A stretch of DNA of 6,542 nt from Candidatus Saccharibacteria bacterium UBA4215 (GCA_002381485.1 DFTJ01000017.1:76930-83471); one strand, 5' to 3'; numbered from the stretch's first letter, positions 1-6,111 are shown. Notes: generated by a model not told the origin, from the letters alone. A program made the numbers and translations.

Positions 1-374
1 CACTTCACCCTGACGTGATGCTGCCGCACATTTTCGTACTTCCGCATGACCGGACGCAGCGATTTCAACACTTATTTCTTGGCTTGCGTCAGCTGCAGGT
101 AATTCACGGCTTAACTCAGCAAGACTACCATGCAGAATTCACACAGAGGTACAATATGTACGCGGCTGGTCATCAAGCGCCGGACGTAGAGCAAATTATT
201 ACTAGCGACATTGCTAGGGGTATCGCCGCTCGTTTTTGGCCACATGCAATTGAAATTAGGGACGATAAACTATTTATCTACCTAACAGAACACCGCCTTT
301 CTCAGACGGTGCTCGGTGGATCTATCGAGGCAGCTCTATGGCTGGCTGAAACACTCGACAAAAAAGAGGACTAA
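1..374 (+). CDS. Hypothetical protein, C-terminal part (5' end outside window)
   Basis: I do not recognise this protein. The frame is open to the left edge: codons run from base 3 with no stop, and neither GTG at 15 nor ATG at 18 has a Shine-Dalgarno sequence before it, so it is probably the C-terminal part of a longer gene. About 124 residues are visible. The first half is rich in His, Gln and Arg with a Leu-rich helical stretch ([12 protein letters not shown]). The second half has a beta-like segment ([13 protein letters not shown]) and an Ala/Leu-rich helix near the end ([16 protein letters not shown]). No signal peptide, membrane segment or catalytic motif is visible. It ends in TAA at 372-374, sharing bases with the opposing rpmG stop. 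A short complete gene starting at 15 or 18 is possible but less likely. Confidence 0.6.
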   Translation, partial: LHPDVMLPHIFVLPHDRTQRFQHLFLGLRQLQVIHGLTQQDYHAEFTQRYNMYAAGHQAPDVEQIITSDIARGIAARFWPHAIEIRDDKLFIYLTEHRLSQTVLGGSIEAALWLAETLDKKED

Positions 375-577
375 CCTTTTCGAGGTTTAACTTCGTTGCG
401 ACCAAGGTTTTTCTTGGTTTCAGTGTACGTTGCGTGCTTACGCGCAACAGGATCATACTTCTTGAGACTAATCTTCTCGGTAGTATTCTGAGTATTTTTG
501 GTAGTGTAGTATGTACGGTGTCCGGTCAGCTCGCTGACCAGGCCGACGAGCTTGCGCTTGGTGTTCTTTTTAGCCAT
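371..577 (-). CDS. rpmG: 50S ribosomal protein bL33
   Basis: This small basic protein of the large ribosomal subunit has 68 residues. The core [20 protein letters not shown] at about residues 23-42, followed by P and a basic stretch with TETKK, is the standard bL33 signature. There are no cysteines, so it is the zinc-free form. It is longer than the roughly 50-55 residues usual for the family because of a basic tail ([12 protein letters not shown]). The ATG start has an AAGGAAA ribosome-binding site at 582-588, and a strong promoter lies upstream. It is divergent from a tRNA Thr/Thr/Tyr cluster; in many bacteria rpmG lies near translation genes and such tRNAs. It ends in TAG, overlapping the stop of the opposing gene by four bases. 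Confidence 0.95.
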   Translation of the reverse strand: MAKKNTKRKLVGLVSELTGHRTYYTTKNTQNTTEKISLKKYDPVARKHATYTETKKNLGRNEVKPRKG

Positions 578-614
578 AGAATTTCCTTAAATATATAACA
601 ACTTTCAGAGGTCG

Positions 615-643
615 ATTATAGCAACAAGTCTTGAATTAATCAA
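615..643 (-). promoter_or_regulatory. Sigma70-type promoter of rpmG
   Basis: On the minus strand there is a perfect -10 box TATAAT (615-620), exactly 17 nt after TTGATT (638-643, 4 of 6 to TTGACA). Transcription would start near 608, giving a leader of about 30 nt that contains the rpmG Shine-Dalgarno sequence. This is read directly from the sequence; activity is inferred. Confidence 0.8.
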
Positions 644-665
644 CCCCTAGCCCGTTTGTTGCTGA

Positions 666-694
666 TTGATTATCTCTGTTGTTTATGCTAAAAT
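666..694 (+). promoter_or_regulatory. Sigma70-type promoter of the tRNA cluster
   Basis: TTGATT (666-671), a 17-nt spacer and TAAAAT (689-694) form a promoter with a TG dinucleotide one base before the -10 box (extended -10). Transcription would start near 701, about 60 nt before the first tRNA. It runs divergently from the rpmG promoter; the two -35 boxes have the same sequence and lie 22 nt apart. Confidence 0.75.
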
Positions 695-704
695 CTACCG
701 AGTG

Positions 705-742
705 TGCCGCGATAGCTCTCCCGTTTGGTCAGTAGAGCGCAT
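705..742 (+). repeat. Degenerate partial copy of the tRNA-Thr 5' half
   Basis: TGCCGCGATAGCTC at 705-718 is identical to 759-772 of tRNA-Thr(GGT), and GTAGAGCGCAT at 732-742 is identical to 778-788. Between the blocks the copy has 13 nt where the real gene has 5, so its D loop would be about 16 nt, too long for a normal tRNA. No anticodon arm, T arm or 3' acceptor strand follows before the real gene at 760. It is therefore a remnant or a leader element and not a functional tRNA. It is followed by the self-complementary GCGCATGCGC. Confidence 0.7.
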
Positions 743-759
743 GCGCGCACAGAGAGTCT

Positions 760-835
760 GCCGCGATAGCTCAGTTGGTAGAGCGCATCCATGGTAAGGA
801 TGAGGTCTCGGGTTCAAATCCCGATCGTGGCTCCA
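760..835 (+). tRNA. tRNA-Thr (anticodon GGT)
   Basis: A complete cloverleaf is visible: acceptor GCCGCGA/TCGTGGC (one G-T pair), D stem GCTC/GAGC, anticodon stem CATCC/GGATG with loop ATGGTAA, anticodon GGT at 793-795, T arm TCGGG-TTCAAAT-CCCGA, discriminator T and encoded CCA at 833-835. It reads threonine codons ACC and ACU. It is first of three tRNA genes, with an upstream promoter and a partial copy of its own 5' half in the leader. Confidence 0.97.
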
Positions 836-847
836 TACTTTATCAGC

Positions 848-876
848 TTGAATTAAAGTCAGTACTTCAGTAAAAT
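848..876 (+). promoter_or_regulatory. Promoter between the two tRNA-Thr genes
   Basis: TTGAAT (848-853, 4 of 6 to consensus), a 17-nt spacer and TAAAAT (871-876, 5 of 6) lie in the 60-nt gap between the two tRNA-Thr genes. The predicted start near 883 is 13 nt before the tRNA at 896. It probably drives tRNA-Thr(TGT) and tRNA-Tyr independently of the first promoter. Confidence 0.65.
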
Positions 877-895
877 AGTTGAGTATCAATAGCCT

Positions 896-972
896 GCCGC
901 CTTAGCTCAGTTGGTTAGAGCGGCTGTTTTGTAAACAGTAGGTCCACGGTTCGAATCCGTGAGGCGGCTCCA
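896..972 (+). tRNA. tRNA-Thr (anticodon TGT)
   Basis: The cloverleaf has acceptor GCCGCCT/AGGCGGC, D stem GCTC/GAGC with loop AGTTGGTTA, anticodon stem GCTGT/ACAGT with loop TTTGTAA, anticodon TGT at 930-932, T arm CACGG-TTCGAAT-CCGTG, discriminator T and encoded CCA at 970-972. It reads ACA and, by wobble, ACG, and so complements the GGT isoacceptor just upstream. Confidence 0.97.
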
Positions 973-982
973 TGATACACAT

Positions 983-1067
983 GCTGGAATCGTGTAGTGG
1001 CAATCACAGGAGACTGTAAATCTCCCGCCGTAAGGCTTCGTAGGTTCGAGTCCTACTTCCAGCACCA
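983..1067 (+). tRNA. tRNA-Tyr (anticodon GTA)
   Basis: This is a class II tRNA with a long variable arm. The acceptor is GCTGGAA/TTCCAGC, the D stem has three pairs (GTG/CAC), the anticodon stem is GGAGA/TCTCC with loop CTGTAAA, and the anticodon GTA is at 1016-1018. The variable arm of 14 nt (1026-1039) contains a GCC-GTAA-GGC hairpin. The T arm is GTAGG-TTCGAGT-CCTAC, followed by discriminator A and encoded CCA at 1065-1067. Only 10 nt separate it from the preceding tRNA, so the two are surely cotranscribed. Confidence 0.97.
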
Positions 1068-1078
1068 ACTATGATTGT

Positions 1079-1105
1079 AAAACCCACCGATTTGGTGGGT
1101 TTTTT
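1079..1105. terminator. Intrinsic terminator after the tRNA cluster, probably bidirectional
   Basis: AAAACCCACC (1079-1088) pairs perfectly with GGTGGGTTTT (1094-1103) around a 5-nt loop, and a run of six T (1100-1105) ends the rightward tRNA transcript. Read leftward, the same hairpin ends in four T, so it may also stop the leftward operon, whose last gene ends 6 nt away at 1111. Confidence 0.9.
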
Positions 1106-1110
1106 GTTAT

Positions 1111-1515
1111 CTATTTCTTTTTCGGATAGCCACGTTCGTAATCATCGATCTGTACAAGATTAATGATCGCGAACACAAGTAGGACAAGGTTCCAGAAGAC
1201 GCCTAAAACCAAGTTAATAATTACGAGCACCCGAGCCAGCTTCGGAGTTGGCTGCTTCATTAAGTAGGCCCCAGCAATGATCATGTAGACATGAGGGAGC
1301 ACGAAGAGGACTAGAGTAAAGATACCAAACGCAAAGGCGCCGATAGTATCCTCTAGTCGCAGGCTGGCAGTTGATCCGATGCCCAGCAAAAGCAGAAACA
1401 ACAACCCGGCAAATACACCCAGTGAACCAAAGATAATCGAAAGTAGGCCGTGTACCCTTAGCAGGCTATCGGCTTTTTGAAATTGCTGTGTGACATGTTC
1501 ATTCTGTGCAGTCAT
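1111..1515 (-). CDS. Small integral membrane protein, three predicted helices
   Basis: I do not recognise a named family. The 134-residue protein starts with a polar, Gln-rich N-terminus, followed by three strongly hydrophobic segments at about residues 23-46, 58-85 and 93-121, and ends in a short charged tail (DDYERGYPKKK). It has no catalytic motif and no cleavable signal peptide. The ATG has a strong AAGGAG ribosome-binding site at 1521-1526, 5 nt away. It follows the TPR gene by 18 nt and is the last gene of the leftward operon. Resemblance to small DUF-type membrane proteins is possible, but I cannot assign one from sequence alone. A role together with the membrane-anchored TPR protein is inferred from position only. 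Confidence 0.85.
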   Translation of the reverse strand: MTAQNEHVTQQFQKADSLLRVHGLLSIIFGSLGVFAGLLFLLLLGIGSTASLRLEDTIGAFAFGIFTLVLFVLPHVYMIIAGAYLMKQPTPKLARVLVIINLVLGVFWNLVLLVFAIINLVQIDDYERGYPKKK

Positions 1516-1533
1516 AGGTTCTCCTTTTATGTA

Positions 1534-2187
1534 TTACATAATAACACGTCGTGGTTGGCGTACTTTCTTGGGTGTTCCCTGCGGGATGATCATCTTAGCA
1601 GCACGCTCACGAAGGTTCATTGATAAATCTGACTCACCGACTCGCTCATAGGCATCCGCTAAGATAGAGAGAGTCTGCGGAATAGGGTCGAGTTCAATCG
1701 CTCGCTCTAGCGAGTCAATCATTTTGCGGTCATTGCCAAGCTTTTCTTGCACCTTTGCATACGCAATGTGACGAGCTGGTAAGTCACTATCCATGGCAAG
1801 CGCCTGCTCGAATGCAAGTGCAGCTTTATCGTAGTTCTTTGTCTCGAAATAGATCAGGCCGACATTATGAAGGCTACTCGCACTTGGTTCAAGCGACTGA
1901 GCAATCTCAAAACATTCAATCGCTTCTTTGTACTGCTGCTGTTTCGCATACAAGATGCCAAGCCGGTTATAGGCACTGGCATTCCGTTCATCTACTCTTA
2001 GAATAGTCAGCAGAGCCTTCTCGGCACGTAAATACTTCCGATCTTGTAGGGAGCTTTGTGCAATAGACCAGAGTTGGTCTAATTTATCAGAGAGTTTAGT
2101 AGGCAAATCGCTCACCACTTCAGCAATAGTTTGTCGCTGATAGATGGCCCATGTTCCCAGTAGTGCAATAACAATTAATCCTAGCAT
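1534..2187 (-). CDS. Membrane-anchored tetratricopeptide (TPR) repeat protein
   Basis: The 217-residue protein probably acts as a protein-binding scaffold at the membrane. One hydrophobic helix at residues 1-16 (MLGLIVIALLGTWAIY) is followed by a polar linker and about four TPR units: a degenerate one at 50-66, clear ones at 70-101 (NRLGILYAKQQQYKEAIECF) and 104-135, and weaker ones at 138-168 and 170-200. The tail is basic (TPKKVRQPRRVIM). I chose ATG at 2185-2187 because it lies 13 nt after the holB stop, has a GAGAAG-like purine tract before it and places the hydrophobic helix at the N-terminus. The longer frame from 2259 would overlap holB by 59 nt and add residues that look non-coding. 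Binding partners are unknown. Confidence 0.85.
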   Translation of the reverse strand: MLGLIVIALLGTWAIYQRQTIAEVVSDLPTKLSDKLDQLWSIAQSSLQDRKYLRAEKALLTILRVDERNASAYNRLGILYAKQQQYKEAIECFEIAQSLEPSASSLHNVGLIYFETKNYDKAALAFEQALAMDSDLPARHIAYAKVQEKLGNDRKMIDSLERAIELDPIPQTLSILADAYERVGESDLSMNLRERAAKMIIPQGTPKKVRQPRRVIM

Positions 2188-2200
2188 TTTCTTCTCATCA

Positions 2201-3031
2201 TTATACCACGTGGGCCGCCAATTGCAGTCGGAGGTTACCGTTTGCGAGCACGCGCTCATATGCCTCTAGAAGAGCACCCAGTGTGACAATACTGCGTGGC
2301 TGGGGGTCTTTCACTACTGAGCCCCGAACCATATTCATGGCGTCGGTCAGCAATACTAGGCTTGCCTCCCTGTCGTCTTTGTAATACTGAACCACGGCAA
2401 GCTTGTCGTACGTAGATCCCTGCACGATTGTCCGAGCGTCGCGGATCAATGTTGCCCGCGCCTGGAAAAGCTTGTCGTCTGCAATAAGTCGCTGGAGCTC
2501 AGCGGGGAGCCCATTTGCAACAAACAAGAGCTGGGCTCTCTTTGTGGCGTCAGATACCTTTAGCGTATCGAGCATGTCTTCTGATTGCGCCTGAGTCGCT
2601 GGCTGCACTTCAAGCAGCTGCGCTCTCGACCGAATTGTGGGTAGTAGGGAGCCTGCATCATGGCAGAGCAACAAAAAGTGCACATCTTTGCCTGGCTCTT
2701 CTAGTAACTTCAGAAAGGCATTCTGCGCTTGCACCCCCATTCGCTCTGCATAGTCGATCACAATGAGTCGAGCACCCCGTGACGTTGTCTTTGTCTGATC
2801 ATAGAGTCGGCGGATGCTGCTAACTGAAATAACACCGTTCTCGATATCCACCTTGTCATTTTTTTCTGGTAGTACAGTTATCGTAGTCGCGCTCAGCTCA
2901 TTTCTGACGTATGCAGCTACCCCTGACAGCCCGATTCCCTTCGGCCCATGCAAAATAACGGCGTGAGGAAACGAACCCAGCATGTGGCGCAACTGCGTTA
3001 AGGTAGTAGGATTAATGATCGGATCAGTCAT
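2201..3031 (-). CDS. holB: DNA polymerase III subunit delta-prime (clamp-loader subunit)
   Basis: This subunit of the clamp loader helps place the sliding clamp on primed DNA at the replication fork. The 276-residue protein shows an AAA+ fold: a P-loop-like HGPKGIGLS at 28-36, a Walker-B-like region VIDYAERM at 91-98, the family motif NAFLKLLEEP at 104-113 and TIRSRAQ at 132-138, which corresponds to the SRC arginine-finger motif. The P-loop lysine is replaced by Leu35, so ATP binding is doubtful, as is known for delta-prime. No zinc-binding Cys cluster is present, and it is shorter than the 334-residue E. coli protein. I chose ATG at 3029-3031, overlapping the preceding gene by 8 nt with GAGGG 11 nt upstream, over an in-frame TTG at 3049. 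tau/gamma, by contrast, would need an intact P-loop. Confidence 0.9.
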   Translation of the reverse strand: MTDPIINPTTLTQLRHMLGSFPHAVILHGPKGIGLSGVAAYVRNELSATTITVLPEKNDKVDIENGVISVSSIRRLYDQTKTTSRGARLIVIDYAERMGVQAQNAFLKLLEEPGKDVHFLLLCHDAGSLLPTIRSRAQLLEVQPATQAQSEDMLDTLKVSDATKRAQLLFVANGLPAELQRLIADDKLFQARATLIRDARTIVQGSTYDKLAVVQYYKDDREASLVLLTDAMNMVRGSVVKDPQPRSIVTLGALLEAYERVLANGNLRLQLAAHVV

Positions 3032-4202
3032 CAAACGATATACCCTCAAACATGTCAGTGAATGATCCAGGCACAGGAGCCGTAAACGTGGTGCGCTTGC
3101 TATTGGGAATGGTTATTTCTAATTTATAGGCATGAAGACACAACCGATCGGACTTGCTTTTGCCGCCGTACACACGATCTCCCAATATGGGCGTGTTAAG
3201 GTATTGCATGTGAACACGCAGTTGATGTGTGCGCCCAGTACGAGGCTGAAGTCGCACGAGCGCTAAAGTGTCGGTTGTTGCCAGAACTTTATAGCTAGTC
3301 TGAGCCTCTTTGCCACCAGGGAATACGCGGAAGGTGCTCGGTGCAGACGGATTGCGAGAAATGGGAAGATCTATCAACGCTTCGGTTTCTTTGGGGAGTC
3401 CTTTGATAACGGCGATGTATTCCTTTTTTGTTGTGCGTTCGGCGAACTGCTTCTTGAGGGCCAGAACCGTCTCCTGGTTACGAGCACCGATAATGACTCC
3501 CGAAGTGTCGCGGTCGAGGCGATGAACGATACCAGGGCGCGTCGTTTCAAGCCCAGCTGTTGTATAGCGCCGAAAGAAGTCTGCCACAGTAAACTCTTGG
3601 TTTATGACACCCTTACTGTGCGTCAAAATACCCGCAGGCTTATTCACAACAATGACATCATCATCAATATATAAAATCGGAAGCTCTGTCTCATTATGGT
3701 TCTCAGCTTCAGGTGGGGTAACAGCAATTTCATCAGTCATCAAAACGTCTACTTTTGGCTGCTGGATAGCGACGCCGTTCACTAAGACATGCCCCGCTTT
3801 TATGTACTTTTGTAACGTACTGCGAGAGAGAGCCGGATAACGACGCACTAGTTCTTGGTCAAGACGATTACGCGTTGAGGTTACCTTAAATAAGTACGCA
3901 TCCTTGCCTTTTAAGGGGAACCCGTACGCCTTAGTGCTTTCTTTTGGGTTTCGCACTAGCGCACCATCGATGCCAGGGGCGTCTAGGCTAATATAGTGCA
4001 GTACCTGATCAACATCGTCGTTCGCTGAATTATCGAACAGTAGATAGTACTGCTCACGCTCAAAGCTAAATCGAAGCAAGCGGCTGACAGTTCGCGCCGG
4101 GTATTCTTTAATGTTTTTAATTGACCTCTTTGCCGTAAATTCTCCAGCAATTTCAAATGATCGCAAGACAGCGAGTATGTCTGAGTCTAAGTGTTTTCCC
4201 AT
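3024..4202 (-). CDS. rluD: RluA/RluD-family 23S rRNA pseudouridine synthase with extra N-terminal domain
   Basis: The protein isomerises specific uridines in RNA, most likely 23S rRNA, to pseudouridine. It has 392 residues against about 300-330 for typical members. Residues 1-108 form an N-terminal region I do not recognise. An S4 RNA-binding domain follows at about 110-162 (LSRSTLQKYIKAGHVLVNG). The catalytic domain has VVNKPAGILTHS at 185-196, HRLDRDTSG at 227-235 with the catalytic Asp230, and RTGRTHQLRVH at 321-331. The ATG lies 2 nt after the trpS stop, and its Shine-Dalgarno GAGGGA sits inside the end of trpS, so translation is probably coupled. It ends in TGA, overlapping the holB start. 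Whether it acts as RluC, RluD or another RluA-type enzyme cannot be decided here. Confidence 0.93.
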   Translation of the reverse strand: MGKHLDSDILAVLRSFEIAGEFTAKRSIKNIKEYPARTVSRLLRFSFEREQYYLLFDNSANDDVDQVLHYISLDAPGIDGALVRNPKESTKAYGFPLKGKDAYLFKVTSTRNRLDQELVRRYPALSRSTLQKYIKAGHVLVNGVAIQQPKVDVLMTDEIAVTPPEAENHNETELPILYIDDDVIVVNKPAGILTHSKGVINQEFTVADFFRRYTTAGLETTRPGIVHRLDRDTSGVIIGARNQETVLALKKQFAERTTKKEYIAVIKGLPKETEALIDLPISRNPSAPSTFRVFPGGKEAQTSYKVLATTDTLALVRLQPRTGRTHQLRVHMQYLNTPILGDRVYGGKSKSDRLCLHAYKLEITIPNSKRTTFTAPVPGSFTDMFEGISFDD

Positions 4203-4204
4203 AT

Positions 4205-5239
4205 CTAGTCCCTCGGCCGCAATCCAACGGCTTTTTGAGCCCGCAACAAGGTAGCGTTTGCTATCTCACCCATGGCGCTTTCGGACACACTCAATTTTTC
4301 ATGGAGTGCCTCATCATCGATACTCCGCAAACGAGCCTGAAAGTCTTCAAGAAATGATGCAACCGCATCAGCAACGGCTTTCTTGAAATCACCGTAGTTC
4401 GTTGTCCCCACCCATTCAGCGTTCACCTCTTCTTGACTGCGGTCCGTAAGCAGCGCAAGTACCTGCAATAGACTCGTAATGCCAGGTTGCGCATCCCAAT
4501 CAAAGTTCACCACGCCAACACTATCAGTCGTTGCGGACATAATCTTCTTGGCAGCCTCGTCTGGAGCATCTACCAACAATATCTTCGACTTGTCATCGTC
4601 AGAACTCTTGCTCATCTTTTTCGTGGGATCTGTCAAGCTGCGAATACGCAGCCCCTTATCACGCTTCATAAACTCGGTTTGCTCTTTTGTCGACAAGGGA
4701 ACGGTGAAAATCTCCCCAAACTTATTATTGAATCTAGTCGCGATATCCCGCGTAATCTCTAAGTGCTGAAACTGATCCTCGCCGACGGGCACATAGGTTG
4801 CGTTATACAGAAGAATATCGGCCGCCATTAACACAGGATAGTTAAACAGCCCCATGGTGACGCTTTCCGAGCTTTCACCATTCTTTTCCTTAAACTGCGT
4901 CATTCGCCCCATCTCCCCGACATACGTGAAGCAGTCGAGAATCCAAGTCAATTCACTGTGTGCAGAAATGTGACTCTGTCGGTAGACAAAGGTATCAGGA
5001 TTATCTAAATCAAGTCCTGCGGCAATAAAATACTTCAGGTTGTTGAGCGTATTCTGGTATAAGTTCTGGTGGTCGATGGGGGTCGTGAAGCTATGCAAAT
5101 CGGGCACGAACATGTTTATTTGATACTCGCCAGCATACTGTTTTTGCATTTGTACGATCGGGACAAACGCACCTAAATAGTTTGCGAGTGTCGGTTCTTC
5201 GTTCGAGCGGATTCCAGTGAGGATAACAGGCTTGTTCAT
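4205..5239 (-). CDS. trpS: Tryptophan--tRNA ligase (TrpRS)
   Basis: This class I aminoacyl-tRNA synthetase charges tRNA-Trp with tryptophan using ATP. Its 344 residues are full length for bacterial TrpRS. The first signature loop is TGIRSNEEPTLANYLGA (8-24), where TLAN stands for the usual TIGN/HIGH. MGLFNYPVLMAADILLY at 129-145 carries Asp141, the family's indole-recognising aspartate. GEDQFQHLEITRDIA follows at 153-167, and the KMSKS loop is exact at 208-212. The C-terminal helical anticodon-binding region ends in LRAQKAVGLRP. The start ATG has only a weak AGGT ribosome-binding site at 5244-5247. The gene lies 16 nt after the hydrolase gene and 2 nt before the pseudouridine synthase gene. 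The GIRSN loop lacks the Pro-Ser-Gly of well-studied TrpRS. Confidence 0.97.
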   Translation of the reverse strand: MNKPVILTGIRSNEEPTLANYLGAFVPIVQMQKQYAGEYQINMFVPDLHSFTTPIDHQNLYQNTLNNLKYFIAAGLDLDNPDTFVYRQSHISAHSELTWILDCFTYVGEMGRMTQFKEKNGESSESVTMGLFNYPVLMAADILLYNATYVPVGEDQFQHLEITRDIATRFNNKFGEIFTVPLSTKEQTEFMKRDKGLRIRSLTDPTKKMSKSSDDDKSKILLVDAPDEAAKKIMSATTDSVGVVNFDWDAQPGITSLLQVLALLTDRSQEEVNAEWVGTTNYGDFKKAVADAVASFLEDFQARLRSIDDEALHEKLSVSESAMGEIANATLLRAQKAVGLRPRD

Positions 5240-5247
5240 TGCTACCT

Positions 5248-5253
5248 ATTATA
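5248..5253 (-). promoter_or_regulatory. Possible -10 box just before trpS
   Basis: A perfect TATAAT lies on the minus strand 8 nt before the trpS ATG, in the gap after the hydrolase stop. No recognisable -35 box stands 16-18 nt upstream and there is no TG extension. A start here would give a nearly leaderless trpS mRNA. It may be chance in an AT-rich gap. Confidence 0.3.
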
Positions 5254-5255
5254 GC

Positions 5256-6077
5256 TTACTTCTTGACGATAGCCGCGACTTTGTCAGCGACTGCGTGTTC
5301 ATAAAGTCCAACAATCTCATGTCCAGCTGCAACAGTGTGCAGTGAAATGTTCTTGCGAGCTTTTTTTAGCTTGCCAAGATGCGTCGGTATGACCAGAATA
5401 TCAAAGACACCCCTTAGTATGTGAATGGGTAGGCGTAGCCGGCTCACATCACGAAGTGCGGTTTGATTAATGATCATCGTCTCTAATGTTGCCATGTAGC
5501 TTTCGGCGTTTGATTCATCAACATAGAACGCAGGACCAGCAAGCTTGTAGCGCCGTGCAACCTTCGCTAACTCAACAAACTCATCCTTATGCTTGGTTAC
5601 CAATCGGAAAATCTTACGCAACACCCTGTCTGGTGTTGCACGAAACGGCACGTCTTTATCCTCTGGCTGGTAGAACGGCGGGCTGCACAAGACTAAAGAC
5701 GATACACGCAGCGGAAAACGACGAGCCATCTCGATAGCTACCATTGAGCCGAGCGAGTGCCCGACAATATGAAACCTACCAAACAGCCCTAGCTGCAGCA
5801 GCGTCTTGTTTACTGCCCTCGCCTGGGTTCGCGCGTTATACATCGCCCACAAGGGCTTAGGTGACTTTCCAAAGCCGAGTAGATCAACCGTGACCACCTT
5901 CACTGTTTCCGGTAGCCGCTTGATTACACCGTCCCACGACTTTTCAGAGTTCCCAATGCCGTGGATCATGACAAAAACGTGTTTTCCTTTAGGGTTATGC
6001 ACGGTCGAGTGAAGGGTGTACGGGATGCGCAGCCAGCGGTGAGCAAATGTGTCGAATAATTTTTGCGTAATTTTCAC
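5256..6077 (-). CDS. Alpha/beta hydrolase-fold protein
   Basis: This is a probable serine hydrolase of unknown substrate. Its 273 residues show the complete fold signature: oxyanion-hole region MIHGIGNSEKSW at 37-48, DLLGFGKSP at 65-73, nucleophile elbow GHSLGS at 106-111 with Ser108, probable acid Asp226 (RGVFDILVIP) and catalytic His253 (AAGHEIV). Residues about 135-205 form a charged, helical cap. No signal peptide is visible, so it is likely cytoplasmic. The start is GTG at 6075-6077, chosen because a TAG stop lies immediately upstream in frame and a strong AGGAGAGGAG site lies at 6083-6092. It is first in the leftward operon, 16 nt before trpS. Esterase, lipase and other activities of the superfamily are all possible. 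Confidence 0.93.
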   Translation of the reverse strand: MKITQKLFDTFAHRWLRIPYTLHSTVHNPKGKHVFVMIHGIGNSEKSWDGVIKRLPETVKVVTVDLLGFGKSPKPLWAMYNARTQARAVNKTLLQLGLFGRFHIVGHSLGSMVAIEMARRFPLRVSSLVLCSPPFYQPEDKDVPFRATPDRVLRKIFRLVTKHKDEFVELAKVARRYKLAGPAFYVDESNAESYMATLETMIINQTALRDVSRLRLPIHILRGVFDILVIPTHLGKLKKARKNISLHTVAAGHEIVGLYEHAVADKVAAIVKK

Positions 6078-6100
6078 CTAGACTCCTCTCCTATCCAGAA

Positions 6101-6106
6101 ATTATA
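6101..6106 (-). promoter_or_regulatory. Probable -10 box of the hydrolase-trpS operon
   Basis: A perfect TATAAT on the minus strand lies 23 nt before the hydrolase start. A transcript from about 6094 would begin right at the AGGAGAGGAG ribosome-binding site. The -35 position falls in the loop of the preceding hairpin (GTCAAA at 17 nt spacing) and matches consensus poorly, so the promoter may be weak or need an activator. Confidence 0.45.
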
Positions 6107-6111
6107 CAGCA

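Noticed and set aside
359..387. Possible terminator for rpmG: a 5-bp hairpin (373-387) followed on the minus strand by six T (360-365)
   Set aside because: The stem is short and 7 nt separate it from the T-run, too far for a normal intrinsic terminator; it also lies inside the opposing gene.
695..889. Leftward 64-residue reading frame across the tRNA-Thr gene
   Set aside because: It is antisense to the tRNA and its leader; the translated HPYHGCALPTELSR pattern is a familiar artefact of frames antisense to tRNA genes.
2188..2259. Longer start for the TPR protein at 2259
   Set aside because: It would overlap holB by 59 nt, adds a polar stretch that pushes the hydrophobic helix inward, and a better start lies 13 nt after the holB stop.
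3024..3026. UGA as a possible glycine codon (SR1/Gracilibacteria code)
   Set aside because: The only UGA seen at a gene end is the expected stop of the pseudouridine synthase, and no in-frame UGA interrupts any conserved gene. A stop does follow four codons later, so this site alone is not proof.
1158..5475. GATTAATGATC occurs at 1158-1168, 3010-3020 and 5465-5475
   Set aside because: All three lie in coding sequence and encode Ile-Ile-Asn in the same frame with the same codons, so protein content explains the repeat.
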